A stretch of 23,091 nucleotides of DNA from IMG/VR virus record IMGVR_UViG_3300042401_000714, positions 1 through 23,091 of that record; one strand, 5' to 3'. Every line of letters begins with the position of its first letter. The stretch's first letter is position 1. The translations under genes were made by a program, and so were the position numbers. The notes beneath the pieces were generated by a model. The model was not told the origin of the DNA and did not search any database. It saw only the letters and a program-made list of their open reading frames with translations. Positions 6,659-21,600 of the stretch are shown here, in pieces. The stretch is from a virus.

Positions 6659-9600
6659 GAAGCCGTAACAGTTAGTACAGAAACTGTTTACAATGCTACA
6701 GATTATATTATCACAAGTACTCCAAATGGATATTTAGTAACTGCTACTGGTCAATCACAAGGCTCTACTAACCCGTCACTTACATTATTGCGTGGCGGTA
6801 CATATACATTTAATGTCAATCAAGCTAGTGAATTTTGGATTCAAGGAATGCCGGGCATTACTGGGTATGACCCTAATCAGCCTAACGTACAGACACGTGA
6901 TGTATTGGGTGTTGATAATAACGGTGCTGAAGTTGGCATAGTAACATTTACTGTTCCTTTTAAAACTGCACAAGATGAATATGAATTACCCGGCAACAAT
7001 CGTGTTGATTTAGTAACTACATTATTGTATGCTAATGTTGACGGGGTATTACTCAGTAGTTTGACAAATGGAATAGATGGTATCACCTCAATAGACGGTC
7101 TTACTTTAATGTTTTATAATAATGAAAATGAAACAACATTTTATACCATTACATATACCGGTGATATCACAGACCCCACAATAACGTTAGTTGCCGGTAC
7201 TACAATTCCAGTTGAAGAAAACATTACAGCTAATTTTGGTACAGAGTATATTGGTAGAACGTTCTACAGAACTACCGGCAGTGTAATTACTTTAATTCCT
7301 TATTTAAGTGCAATACTTGATACATTGTATTATCAAGATGGAACGTCAAGTAATAAAGTAGGACAAATTAGATTAATCTCTAGTAATACAACTAACCGTA
7401 TTGATGTGCTTACTGATATTATAGGTCAAGCAAACTATACATCTCCAAATGGAGTAGTATTTACTAATGGATTAAAAGTAATATTATCAGGAGAAATATA
7501 TCCTGTTAGCTATGAGAATATTAGATTTTATGTTGAGGGTGTGGGTACAGCAATAGAATTAATTCCAGTTACTGATTTTGTAGCCCCTGAACCGTTTACT
7601 CAGGGTACATATATACCGTTTGACACAACACCATATGATATTGGAAACTTTGATGTTAACTTGTATATCCCTGTGTTACAAGATTATATTACTATTGCTA
7701 GAAACAGTATTGATAAAAACCCATGGTCAAGAAGTAACAGATGGTTTCATATTGACGTAATTAATGCAACAGCTACCTATACTAATAATCCAGAATTAGC
7801 TACACTATATGCTACACCTGACAATAAAGCTAATCGTCCTATTATTGAATTTTATCCTAATTTACGTTTGTTTGACGCAGGAGTTGTTGGCAAACCACCA
7901 ATTGACTTTATTGATTTCAGAACAACTGATGCATTCAATGATGTTACCGGTGTTGCCGGGCAAGAAAGTTATTACCCTGATGTAGAAGTATATACAGCAT
8001 ATACTGGATCAATTGTAGGTACTACAGGTACATCTACTACTATTTCTATCTTATCCTCAGCCGTTACTGGCGCATTTCAAGTTGGTCAATATATAAATGA
8101 TAGTACTAATGTGTTGCCAAGAAATAGTCAAATCACTGCTATAACCGGAACAACTACATTAACCTTAACAGTATCTTGGGTTGGATCACAAACTATAGTA
8201 TCAACTTCAAATGAATCATCATTCATTGCTAACGATATACAAAACGATAGTTATTCAGTATTTGATGGAGCACGTATTGTGTTTGCAGCCGACACCACAT
8301 TAAATGTAAGAAATAAAATATATGTCGTTAGATTTTCTACATTGGTGTTTGGAGACACTCCGGTAATTACATTAACAGAAGCAGAAGATGGACTGGTTTT
8401 AACAGATGAACAAACATTTGCATTTAGAGGTTATAACTATCAAGGCATGGATTTTCACTTTGATGGTACTAATTGGCAAGAAAGTCAACAAAAAACTACA
8501 GTAAATCAACCACCATTATTTGATATACTTGACAATAATGGAATTAGTTTTGGTGATCGTGACATATATGTTGGTACGTCATTTGCCGGTAATAAATTAT
8601 TTGCATACGGTATTGGTTCGGGCATAGATGATCCTGTACTAGGATTTCCATTAACGTATAGCTCTATTGATAATATAGGTGACATCAGTTTTGATGTGTC
8701 ATTAAACTCAGAATCATTTAACTATGTAAGTGGAACTGTTCCTATTACACAAAAAGTTAATACAGGATATGTTTATAATTATAGTGATTTAACAACTTCA
8801 ACAAGGCAATTGGGTTGGCAAACAGCAGTTGGGCCTAGCGTACAATATCAAATATTTGAATTTGATTATTTTGCCGCAAACCCTACCACAACATACACAT
8901 GTGATATTGCTAAACTAGCTAACACCGATAGTCCATGGCCTACTATACAACTTTTTGTAAATAATAAAATACAATATTCAAGTGATTATACAGTAGAAAC
9001 TACAGCTACACAAACTATAGTAACCTTTTCAGTACCTAATCCAGAAATAGATACAGTAGTTGAAATATTGTTATTAAGCGATCAGGTAAGTGAAACAGCC
9101 TATTATAGTATACCTATTAATTTAAATAATAACCCACTGAATGAAGATATTGTTTCTGTCAATGTAGGTGATATACGTGGTCAATATCAAAGTAGTTTTT
9201 ATAATAATCCAAATACTACCGGTAATGTATTTGGTGCAAATAATTACCGTGACTTGGGTAATATGGTTCCATATGGTAATAGAATTATTCAGAATAGTGC
9301 AAGTTTAGTATTACCCGGAGCATTCTTACGTAAACAAAATCAGAATCTGTTCAATGCATTAATGTATAATGGTAGAGAATATATTACTTTCAAAACATTA
9401 TTAGTTGACACAATTAATACGACAGATTTTACTGAACGGTTATCTCCTGCAACTATGTTAGATAATGCATTAGATGTAATTACTAGCGCAAAAACAGATA
9501 GTAATAGTTTCTTTTGGAGCGACATGTTGCCGTCAAAAGCGGCATACATTACTAACACGTATAGTTTTGCAAACGCATTGGATGTAAGTATATATCCATT

Positions 9601-12600
9601 AAGTAAAATATATAATTTTGCCACAGCTAATTATAATGGGGTATTGGTTTATTTAACTAATACATTAGGAATAATAACACAATTAATCAATGGAGTTGAT
9701 TATACAATCAGTAGTGATAGCCCATCGTTAACAGTAACATTGGATTTGGCTCCCGGTGATCAAATTACTATTAAAGAATATAATCAAACATACGGTAGTT
9801 ATATTCCAAATACTCCTACTAAATTAGGTTTATATCCCTCAACGATACCTACAGTTATATTAGATACTGCATATTATCAACCTACATATTTTATTGTAGG
9901 GCATGATGGGTCATATAATAAATTATATGGTGATTACATTGACGGAGTATTAATTGATTTCAGAGATCAGGTATTACTTGAATTTGAAAAACGTATATAT
10001 AACAACTTGAAATTAAGCAATGTTATTCCTATACAAGAATATGAAGTATTGCCTGGTTTCTTTAGAGATACTGATTATAGTTATGATGAAATATTACAGA
10101 TTTACTCAACTAGTTTCTTAGATTGGGTTGGTCAAAATAGAATTAATTATAAAACTCAGTTTTATAGTGCTAATAACGAATTTACATACAATTATAATCA
10201 AAGTGGTAATAAAATAAACAGAGAAGTTATTCCTCAAGGATATTGGAGAGGTGTATATGAATATTTCTATGATACTAGTACGCCGGATACTAGTCCATGG
10301 GAAATGCTTGGCTTTACAGATCAACCAACATGGTGGGAAACACGATATGGCCCTTCTCCATACACAAGCGATAACTTAGTATTGTGGAATGATTTAGCAC
10401 AAGGTATTGATTGGAATAATGGTAATCCAGTTGTCATACCACAAGCAATTCGTCCTGAATTATTACAAGTATTACCAGTTGACAGTGAAGGTAATATAGT
10501 ATCACCTTTTGTTTCTATTGTCGGTAACTATAGTAACACATCATTCAACCGTGATTGGATAGTAGGAGATGTTGGGCCTGCAGAGTTCTCATATCGTAGA
10601 AGTAGTTCATGGCCGTTTGATTTAATGCGTATATTAGCATTGACAAAACCTGCAGAATTCTTTAATTTAGGAGTTGACATTGACAACTATAAATTTAATG
10701 AAGAATTTAATCAATATCTAGTTAATGACCGTAGTCATTTAGTTATAAGCGATGTAGAGATTTATGGTAATGGCACTGCTAAAACAAGTTATATCAATTG
10801 GATTGTTGACTTTGAAAAACAAGTGGGCATTGATGCAACCACTAACATTACTGATTTGCTATACAATGTTGATGTTAGATTAGTATACAGACTTGCTGGC
10901 TTTAGTGATAAAAATTTATTAAGATTCTACGTTGAAAAATCAACAGCTAATAGTAACAATAGTAGTTTATTGATACCTGATGAAAGCTATCAAGTATTGT
11001 TATATGATAATCAACCATTTGATAAAATTGTTTATAGTGGTGTGGTTGTCCAATTAACAAATACTGGTTACAAAGTATATGGTAATAGTCAGACCAATGC
11101 GTATTTTAAAATATTAGCACCTAAAATTAATGGTAACTATGAAAGAGTATCAGTTCAGGGATTAAGTGTACAATTAGCTAGAGACTATTACACTACACCG
11201 GAGGTAGTAGCATACGGAACTGAATTTATTACAGTACAACAAGTATCACAATTTTTAGAAGGTTATGGAAGATATTTGGCTAGCCAAGGTGTATTGTTTG
11301 ACCAAATTGAATCTGGCTTGACAGTTAGCTGGAGACAAATGGTAGCTGAATACTTATATTGGGCTCAATCTGGGTGGGAAGTAGGAAGTATTGTTAATAT
11401 TAATCCGGCATCTAATTTAATTTCTATTAACAAAGATAGTTATATTGTACAACCACTAACACTACAAAGACAAAACTTTATATTAAATCAAAACTTATAT
11501 CCAATACAAAGTACTGACTTAAGCGTAATTCGTGATGGAACATTGTTTACAGCACAACCATTAAATCAAGGTGATACAGTTGCTTATGGACAATTTAACA
11601 TTAGTAATTTTGAACATGGTATCGTATTTGATAACGTTACTGTATTTGATGATGTAATTTATAACTTAATTACAGGTTTACGTCAAAATCGTATCACATT
11701 GCGTGGAGCTAAAACAGCCGAGTGGAATGGTACAATTGATGCTCAAGGCTTTGTCTTGAATCAAGATAATGTACTTGATTGGGATAAAACAGTAAAATAT
11801 ACAACCGGTAGTATTGTTAAGTATAAAAACAAATATTGGATAGCTCTCACTATTATTCAACCTAAGGAATTATTTGAAGAACGTGAGTGGAAAGAAACTG
11901 ATTATAACGAAATACAAAAAGGACTATTGCCAAACACAAGTACACGTTCTTATGAAAGTACAATATACTATGATGTAAATCGTGCTAACTTAGAAAATGA
12001 TGCCGATCTATTAAGCTTCAGTTTGATTGGATATCGTCCACGTGATTATTTGGCACTAGTTGATCTAACTGATATTACACAAATTAACGTTTATAAAAAC
12101 TTTATTAAGAATAAAGGAACATTAAACGCAGCCAGCGCATTCAAGGGCGCTAACTTACCACAAGGTGGTATTAATTATGATATATATGAAAACTGGGCTA
12201 TTAAATCAGGTGAGTTTGGTGGTGTACTAAACAGCAATTTTATTGACTTCAAATTAAATCAAAACTTATTAACCGGTAATCCTAGCATCGTTGGATTAAC
12301 TAATGGGATAACTACTGCCGGAGTACAACAAGAAGTACCGTTATATAGTTTATATAATTATGGACGCCCGGTAACTAGTACAGATGTATTGCCGTTATTA
12401 CCAACAGATACGCCTTCGACATTATTTCCGTATGCAGGCTATGCTAACTTTAATGATATGCGTATTGCGGCATATTACTATTTTAACTTAGCAAACAGTA
12501 CATCACCTAGAGGTGTACTAACACCTTTATCAGAGTTATATGTAGGTCAGTATGTTTGGATAGCTGATTATCAAGGTACTTGGCAAGTAATGACACCTGC

Positions 12601-15600
12601 AAGTTTAGGAGCTGTTGTATTTGCTAAAAATAACTTAAATGGTACTGCGACAATAACATTTAATAATCCACATGGATTGACAAAATATCAACCATTTGCA
12701 ATTGTAAACTTTAATGATAGCTTGAATGGTTATTATATAGTTAATACTGTAATTGATCTCAATAGTGTTTTAGTCAATGTAACATTGGCACCGTCAATTA
12801 CTATTGTAACTGGTCAAGGTATTGGATTTAGATTCCAATCACAACGTGTTGATAATCCTAGTGATATCATTGATTTGCCTTTATTGAATACAGAATTTGT
12901 TAAGAATAAAGTTTGGGTAGATACAAATAATGATGGTGATTGGGCTGTATATCGTAAGAGTATAAATTATACGTATGATTCTGAATTAGTAAAAGATGGA
13001 TCAGAATCATTTGGTAGTGCAGTTGCATATACCGATACATTAGGTTATTTAATTGGTGATGCAGATGCTGGAGTAACATATCGCTATTCTTTTAATGTAT
13101 TGTTTGATAGATATGATTTGAAGCAAACATTAACCGGTGTTGCATCGTTTGGTACAACAATTACATATGCCAATGACATATTTGTGGTGTCACAACCTAC
13201 AGGTACACCTGAAGTTTATGTTTATCAATTAGTAGTTAATACTACTGTAGATGAATTACAATCATTGCAATCTGCTATATCAGCACCAGGCGGTGTAACT
13301 GAGTGGGGTAGAGCTATTGCTATATCTGGAGATACTAATTGGTTATACATATCAGCGGTAACATCCTCTACTAGCCTAGTATATGTTTATCGTTATTCAA
13401 CTGTCACAGAAGAATATGAACAATCTGCTACTATTGATTTGGGATTAACTAATGCTGATAACTTTGGATACTCATTGTCAACAGATTACTATGGTGATAC
13501 TGTTATAATTGGAACACCAGATCAAAATTACGATGGTTCTACTGAAAATTGGGGTTACACTTATGTATATGATAGAACAGTTCAAAATTTTGAAGCACAA
13601 TATACAAGTATAACTTATGTACCACAACCGTTTACATTAGCTTGGACACCTAGTACAACTTCAATAACTGTTACTGCAAGTGATGCAACGTTAGATCGAT
13701 TTACATGTGCTAGTAGTTCTAGTCTTGTTATAGGTGACCCAATCACATTTACTGGTACTGTGTTTGGCGGCATAGCACTGAACACTGTTTATTATGTATT
13801 AGCTAAACCTTCAGGAACTACTTTTACTATATCTACTACACGTGGCGGATCAACATTGCAATTAAATAACGGTAGTGGGTCAATGACCGCAACTCAACAA
13901 GATACACCATTGTACGTATCAGTTAATGGAACTTTAATTGATGATTCAACATATTTTAATATAGGTTCTACTATTACTATAGTACAAGGATTAAACGCAG
14001 GTGATATAATCACGGTAAGTAGTAATAACTTTGTGTTAGCCCAAACCCTCACAACTGAGAACACACCTAGAATTGGCGTACAGTTTGGTACTAGTGTAGA
14101 TACTAACACATATGCTACTGAAATATTAGTTGGCGCCCCTTTTGAATTAAACAGTCAAAATCAAGAAGGTGTTGTATATCGTTATACTAACGGCGGTGGT
14201 AAGTACGGTATGATTATAGGTACTACTGCTACTAACATTACAACCACTAGAACTATTTTAGTTAATGGTTATATGGTTGTATTAACCGCCGGCAATGCAA
14301 CAGTAGTTGCTACTGCAATTAATCAAGCAAACATTACAAATCTACAAGCTACCGCAGTCGATGGCAAATTAATTATTAGTTTATTAGATAATGCGTTAGC
14401 GTCACCAAACGATAAGCTTAATGTTACTGTATTAGATACAGCTACATGGTCTGAATTAGGATTTAGTACCTATACTCAAACACAAGTAATTACTGATCCT
14501 CATGTTCAAGGCACAACTCAATTTGGTAATGTGGTTAAATTTAATGAATTTAATTCGTTTGTTGTAAGTGCACCAACTGCTACACGATATCAAGCAACAA
14601 CATTTGATTCTACCGATGATGAAGATTATGATAACGATACATTATTTGATAATAATACTACACAATGGATAGACACGTATGCAAATGCAGGTGCAGTTTA
14701 TATGTTTGATTATCTATCGGTTTATAATGAATCATTAATAAATTGTGGTAATTTTGTATATGCACAAAGTACCAATGATATTAATGAAATATATGGTAGT
14801 CAACCAATGTACGGTCATGCAGTAGAATTTAATGCTTCACGTGTAGTTATTGGCACTCCAAACTTTAAGCCAGACACTGTTGCAGGACAGATTATAACAT
14901 ATTTCAATTCTATTGGAGCTCCTGATTGGAGCGTATATAGAAGTTCAAGCCCAATAGTTGATATTAATAGAATTCAAAACATACAATTGTATAGTGCAAT
15001 CACCAACGACACACTAGATAATTTAGATTACATTGATCCGTTGCAAGGTAAAATATTAGGGTCAGTTAGAGAAAATATTGATGTAGTATCTAATGTTGAT
15101 CCAGCTGGATATAACAGTCCTAATAATACTCAAGGGTCAATGGTATGGGGCTCATCACAGGTTGGGCAAATATGGTTTAATACAAGCACAACACGATTTG
15201 TAAACTATCATCAAAATGATATTGTATATAATAGTAAATGGTGGGGACAAATCTTTCCGGGTAGCGATGTAACGGTTTATAGTTGGATAACAAGTAATAC
15301 TCTTCCGATATCATATGCAGGTCCGGGTACGCCATATAATGTTGACACTTATTCAATTGAATATACCTTAAATGCAACTGGTGTACTAACTCCTGTATAC
15401 TTCTATTGGGTAAGAAATACTAATATTATATTCACCCTGCGTGGTAAAACATTAGCAGATAGTATTATTCAATCGTATATTGCATCACCTATTAATTCTG
15501 GTATAAGTTATTTTGTTCCTTTAGAACAAGACATATTTGCTTTATATAATTGTGCTAATAACATCAATGCCAATGATACAGTATTACATATTGGTTATTC

Positions 15601-18600
15601 TACTGGAACAAATGATGATGTATCACATAGTTTATACAATTTAATTCGTACTAATTATGCGGATGATTTCTTACCTGGATTACCTACTACCAATGGAGCT
15701 GATGTTCCTGAATCATTATATGATAGGATGTTAGATAGTTTATGCGGTGTGGATGAATCTGGTGCAGTAGTTCCTGATCCATTCTTACCTAAACCAGTAC
15801 AATATGGTATATATGCAAGACCAAGACAAAGTTTCTTTGTCGATAGATTACTTGCATTGAAAAATTATTTAACATATGCTAATGAAATATTATCACAATA
15901 CCCTATAAGTGAAACACGTAGGTCATTATTCTTATTCACTGAAGGTGCAACTAATCCGTCGACAGTAGATAATCCTAATTGGTCAGGTAGTGTATTACCA
16001 TTTTATGCCACACCTGATTATTGGTATTATATTAATTGGTGGGCAACTGGATATGATGATAATACTAAATCAGCATTACAAGTTCCTATATATGCTGACT
16101 TAGCAACAATAAATGCCACAGCTGGTTTAATTGTTACTGTTGCGGCAAACGGAGATGGAAAATCAGAAACATATGTATATACTAATTTAAATACATGGGA
16201 CCGTATTGGATTACAAGATGGTACGATTGAGTTTAGTAGTAATTTATGGGATTATGCTACAGCCAGATTAGGATTTGGAGATAATTTCTTTGATACTACA
16301 CCATATGATACATATCCATCACAAGAAACACGTAGCATAGTTAGAGCATTGAATGAAGAAATTTATACCAATGAATTGTTAATCTTCAGAAATAAAAGTT
16401 TAATTCTATTATTTGAATTCATTCAAAGTGAAACAATTGAATCACAAAATTATTTACCATGGTTAAATAAAACATCATTTATGGATGTTGGGCATACTAT
16501 ACGTGAATTATTACCGTTAGAAGTATTTCAATCTGATAATCAAGACTTTTTAGCTGGTTATATCAATGAAGTTAAACCGTATCACGTAGTTATTAAAGAG
16601 TTCTTATTTAAGTATACTGGTTCTGATTTATACGCAGGAACAATAACTGATTTTGATTTGCCCGCACAATATAATACAGATATTCAACAGTTTATTACTC
16701 CTGAATTAGTATATTCTAATCCAAGTGGTGCAAATCAATATTTACCAAGTGATCCTATATGGGAAACTGCTCCGTATAGTGAATGGTTTAATAATTATGG
16801 ATTAGGTATTACTGGTGTTGATGATTATCAGATAACAGTATTAGCATCATATGTTTCATTAAATTCGCCGGCTATGGCAGTGGATAATGCATATGGCTTT
16901 CCAATCAATGGAACAATATTAATTGGTGATGAATTAATTGGTTATTCTAATGTTAATCGTTCTAATAATACACTTAGTGGATTAACTCGAGGTGTGAATG
17001 GTACACCAGTAACAGTACATATTCCGGGTGAAATAATTACAATAAATTTACCTGCTATATTAGTATTAAACGGTGGTCGTGGTTATGCTGAACCTCCTAG
17101 AGTAGTTGCATATATTGATACTACTATATACCCGGAACCAAGACGTGTGGCAGTATTGCAAGTGGTAATGAATTTAGATTCAATATTGCGTGTAGATGTA
17201 ATTGATCCGGGAGACGGATATGCAGTATTGCCTGAAATTATAATTGACCCATCTGTTTCAGTAACATTTACTTCAGATGATGTTAATTTGTTATCAAATA
17301 CAATATCATTACCTTCACCATTATTACAGACAGGTGATTTGATAACATACACTATAGGTACAAGTACAACTCCTGTAGGTGGATTAGATGTTGACCAGTA
17401 CTACTATGTAAATGTCTTAGAATCTACGCCAACATTTGTTGTTGCTTTATATACTACTTACAGAGATGCTATTAACGATAGTGATCGTGTAATATTATTT
17501 GATACTGGTTTGGGTGTTAATAATGTATTAAATGTTAGTGCAAGAGCAAGTTGTGTATCAACTTCTTTACCAATAAGAGAGAATCAAATAACATTACGTT
17601 TTGACAGAACAACATACAATTCAGAATTAACTGATTGGGTTGGCGGAGCATTTTATGGAAGTTTCTATGCTGGATTGTATAATAATTCAGAAAGAATAGC
17701 TAGTTCAAGTATTGGATTACAGTCAACACAACCTGACATTGACACTATATTAGCCAGTGCGGCAGGCGCAGTTTTTGAAATTGAAGATGTTACTAACGTT
17801 GAAGTTATAATTTGGAGTTCACGTACAAGAATTGTATCAGCCATTAATACTAGTACTAATGTAATAACAATAACTGCCTCTGATGGCGGAGCATCACTTA
17901 TTAATAGTGATTCAATAACTAACCCTACAATAGGTTTTTATATTGGCATGCCAATTAAATTTATAGGGGCAGTGACCGGTAACATAACAGTAGAAACTAC
18001 CTATTATATTAAATCGTTAGTTGACGGAAATAAGTTTACACTATCTGCTTCAATATCAAGTGGAGTGCCCGGGGCAGTATTGTCAATGGCGGGTACAATA
18101 TTGGGATCAGCTGGCTTAACTGGATACGTAGGTGAAGTTACTAATACAGCGGTTGTTACTATATTCTATCCAGGCATATTAACAGCAACTGCTACTAGTA
18201 GTATAACTAATGGAATATCAGTACCGTTAACAGGTAGTGGCTTGGGCGGAACTACTGGATTCTACACAAATCTACCAGTATTTTTTGTAGGTACTGTATT
18301 TGGTGGTGTCATTGAAAATGAGAGATATTATGTTACTACTGTAATAGACGATGAAACATTTACTATGTCTACAACAGAAGATCCTGTAATGGTTAGTGTT
18401 ACAAATACTACAGCTAGTACGGATTATATTACGTGTGATGATGCAACTGGTTTATCATTCAATGACCCTATTATATTTAATAGCATGAGTGTTAGTGGAT
18501 CTGCTGTATCAACATTTGGTAATATAGCAGACGGGACCATTTATTATGTAAGTGCTATAATTAATGATACTAATTTTCAAATATCTACTGTACCAAATGG

Positions 18601-21600
18601 TGGAACATTTGGCCTAGCTGATCAGGCTGCGGGTACAGGTACAGGATGTACAGGTACAAATCAAAAAGATATAGTACAATTAACAACTGCTACTGGATCA
18701 ATGACATGCAATGTTGGATTACCGGTTAGCCCGGGACAAGTTACTGGCCAAGAATTTACATTCTATCCAACATCAGCAACTACTGTATCTTCTCCTGCAT
18801 TCACTCAAGGAAATTTAATTACCAGAACTATTAAGAATGCATTAGCTGACGGAGATTATCTATCACTAGAATCTGAAACCGGTGGTACAACTAACATGTA
18901 TGTAAATATGCCAGTTAGAGTAGCCGCATCATACGGTGGATTAAGTACTGGAACAACTTATTATGTTGTAAATATAGGAACAGTAACTACTGAAGTAATT
19001 CAAACTACATCAGCAAATGTATTAATTTCTACTGGCACCGCTGGATTTTACGTTGATATGCCTATAACCTTTACAGGGTCTACATTGGGCGGAACTATTG
19101 AAAACACATTATATTTTGTCAAAACTGTAAATGTTAATGGAACTGATTTTACTATCACAGACTCACAGGGTGGCGCAACACTTGCCTTGAGTAACGATAC
19201 AGGATCAATGACAGTAACCGGTGCACCTTACATCAAGGTATCAGCAACTTTGGGAGGTGGTGTCCTTGCATTATCAAATGCATCAACAAGCACAACCTTA
19301 ACACAATATCCAACATCAAGTCCGTCATTTGATGTAAGTTGGATATTAGGTGGGTATAGTGTTGACATTACTGGCGCAGGTGCCGGATATGCAATTAACA
19401 ATACCTTTACTGTATTAGGAACAGCATTGGGTGGCACAACTCCTACAAATAATTTAGTAATGACAGTTAATACTATTGGAACTAATGGACAAGTAACATC
19501 ATTAATTAATTCAGGTACTCCTCCTGAAATTGTTGAACAATATTACTTAAAAGTAATATCAACAACAGAGTGCGAGGTATATAGTGATTCACAATTACAA
19601 ATACCAGTAACTGGAATAAACTTCCCGTTCACTGCAGGTGATTATGCATTATTACCAGAACCGTTCTACTTTAATCAAAGTATTGTTAAGTATAATAACA
19701 GAGTTTACCAATGTATTATCAGTAACAATGACACAGAGTTTATATTTGGTAAATGGGAAGAATTGCGTAGTGATAGTAGAAAATTAAACGCACTAGATAG
19801 AATTGTAGGTTATTATCAACCAACTATTAATATGCCAGGACTAGACTTGACACAACTAGTAGATGGTATTATCTATCCTAATAGTACATACAAAGATAAT
19901 GCATTCCCTCCTTCAGAAGAATATACATTAGATACTATCTTACAGGATCAATTGTTTAGTCCAACTGAAGTAGATGTTACCTCTATATTATGGAACGGTA
20001 CTACATATTTTGCCCCTGCTAATTCTCCAACATACTCAGATATTACTTATAGTACTACTGGTACTACTTGGCTATCTAATAAAGTAGCAGGTCAACCAAT
20101 AGCATTAACTGATATAGTGTATGCAAACTCAAAATATGTTATGAGTTCACAAAATAACGTAACTCCTATATTAGTAAGCATTGATGGAATAGTTTGGACT
20201 ACTGCAGGATTAGAAAGTGGATCAGTTTCAATAGATAACACTAGTCTAAATAGTGTTGCGTATTTTAATGGTATCTATGTTGCTGTTGGTGATAATATTG
20301 TATCTAGTGGTGACGCTTATATATGGTTAGAAAGATATCGTTTCACTGATATGGTTTTATACGGAGTATCTGCAATAACTATTAATAATTTTGATGGCTT
20401 TATTGCTGTTGGAGTTGGCCCTGATTATAGTGTTATCCCTACAATAACACAAAGTGTTATATTAAAAAGTTTAGACGGAATATTATGGACAAATATTACA
20501 CCATCTGCATCAGCCGAAACATTATATGGTGCATCTAGTGGTAATAATACTATTGTAGTTGTTGGAAATAACGGAGCTATCTTTACAAGTATTAACGGCA
20601 GTAACTGGAATGATATTAGCACCGGGTCTGCAAACCTAAGAGATATTGTATATTCCGATAGTCTTGGACTATTTGTTATCGTTGGCGAAAGTGGATTTAT
20701 TGGAACATACGACGGTAGCACATTTTCAGTAGAAACATCAGGTACTACTGAAAATCTAAATAGCGTAATATGGAATAGTGATTTAAGTGAATTTATTGTT
20801 ACAGGTAATAATAATGTTATACTTAAAAGTATAAATGGTATTGATTGGACAATTAGCAACATATTTGTTACTGACCCCACAGTATATGATGTTCAAGGAG
20901 ATGCATTTACATCAGGATATGGTCCTGAAGAATTAGTACCTGGAGTAGTAACTGATAATTTAACAATGGTTGTTACTACTCGCCCGGGAACAAATTGGGA
21001 TGTAGCGACTTATCAACACGTCGGATATAATGTAGTATCTACGACACTAACTCCGATTACTAATGGTCAATTAATCTTTAGTTTTGATGGATTAGTTTTA
21101 ATACCAGCACAGTTATCTGTATTTCAAATTGACGGAACAACTGGATTAGCAACACGATTATATTATGATTCATTTACAGTGGATTGGTTGCTAAAAACAA
21201 TCACATTAGTAAGTGCATTACCTATAGGCGATTCACTATTAGTAGAAGTATATGAAGTTGGTAACGGTGATCAATTAGAAAAATCTAATAGTCAAACTGA
21301 CCCTATTAGACTCAATGATGTTACTGGATTTAATGAAATATACTTAAACTGTAATTATAGTGCAACACTTACATCTGGATCCGGAGTTATCATACCCGGT
21401 ACATCACCAATCAATGTTATTGCAACAGAAACAGACAGCACAGAAAATTCTATATTATGTGATGATGTACGATATTTCACAATAAATGATCAAATTATAT
21501 TCTACGGAGATGTGTTTGGGGGGATAGTAGCTGACACCCATTATTATGTTAAGACTGTAAGTAACGTAACAAATAAAATCACAATATCAGAAACTAATCC

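Larger units (their letters stand above)
12917..14914 (+). other. Seven-bladed FG-GAP (integrin-type) beta-propeller with inserted modules
   Basis: Seven units of the type FGxxVxx..xxVIGxP....G.VYxY start at 13010 (FGSAVAYTDTLGYLIGD), 13148 (FGTTITYANDIFVVSQP), 13304 (WGRAIAISGD), 13463 (FGYSLSTDYYGDTVIIGTP), 14084 (FGTSVDTNTYATEILVGAP), 14522 (FGNVVKFNEFNSFVVSAP) and 14810 (YGHAVEFNASRVVIGTP). Each ends with a Y-x-Y-type strand (VYVYRY, YTYVYD, GVVYRY, AVYMFD, QIITYFN). This is residues 2259-2893. A DTNNDGDW loop (from 12920) just before blade 1 looks like a calcium-binding turn. Blades 1-4 are tightly spaced at 138-159 bases, while 5 and 6 are pushed apart by inserts. FG-GAP propellers mostly mediate protein or ligand binding. 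Confidence 0.75.

Noticed and set aside
17826-19221. CRISPR array or DNA-level tandem repeats
   Set aside because: The periodicity is at protein level only; the DNA of the units has diverged and the unit length varies.
20425-20880. Minus-strand open frame of 151 codons with hydrophobic stretches
   Set aside because: It lies fully inside the Asp-box propeller coding region on the other strand; the plus-strand frame shows clear repeat motifs. No ribosome site or recognisable product.
19976-20900. Active sialidase
   Set aside because: Asp-boxes are structural. I could not find the Arg triad, Tyr/Glu pair or FRIP-type motif needed for catalysis.
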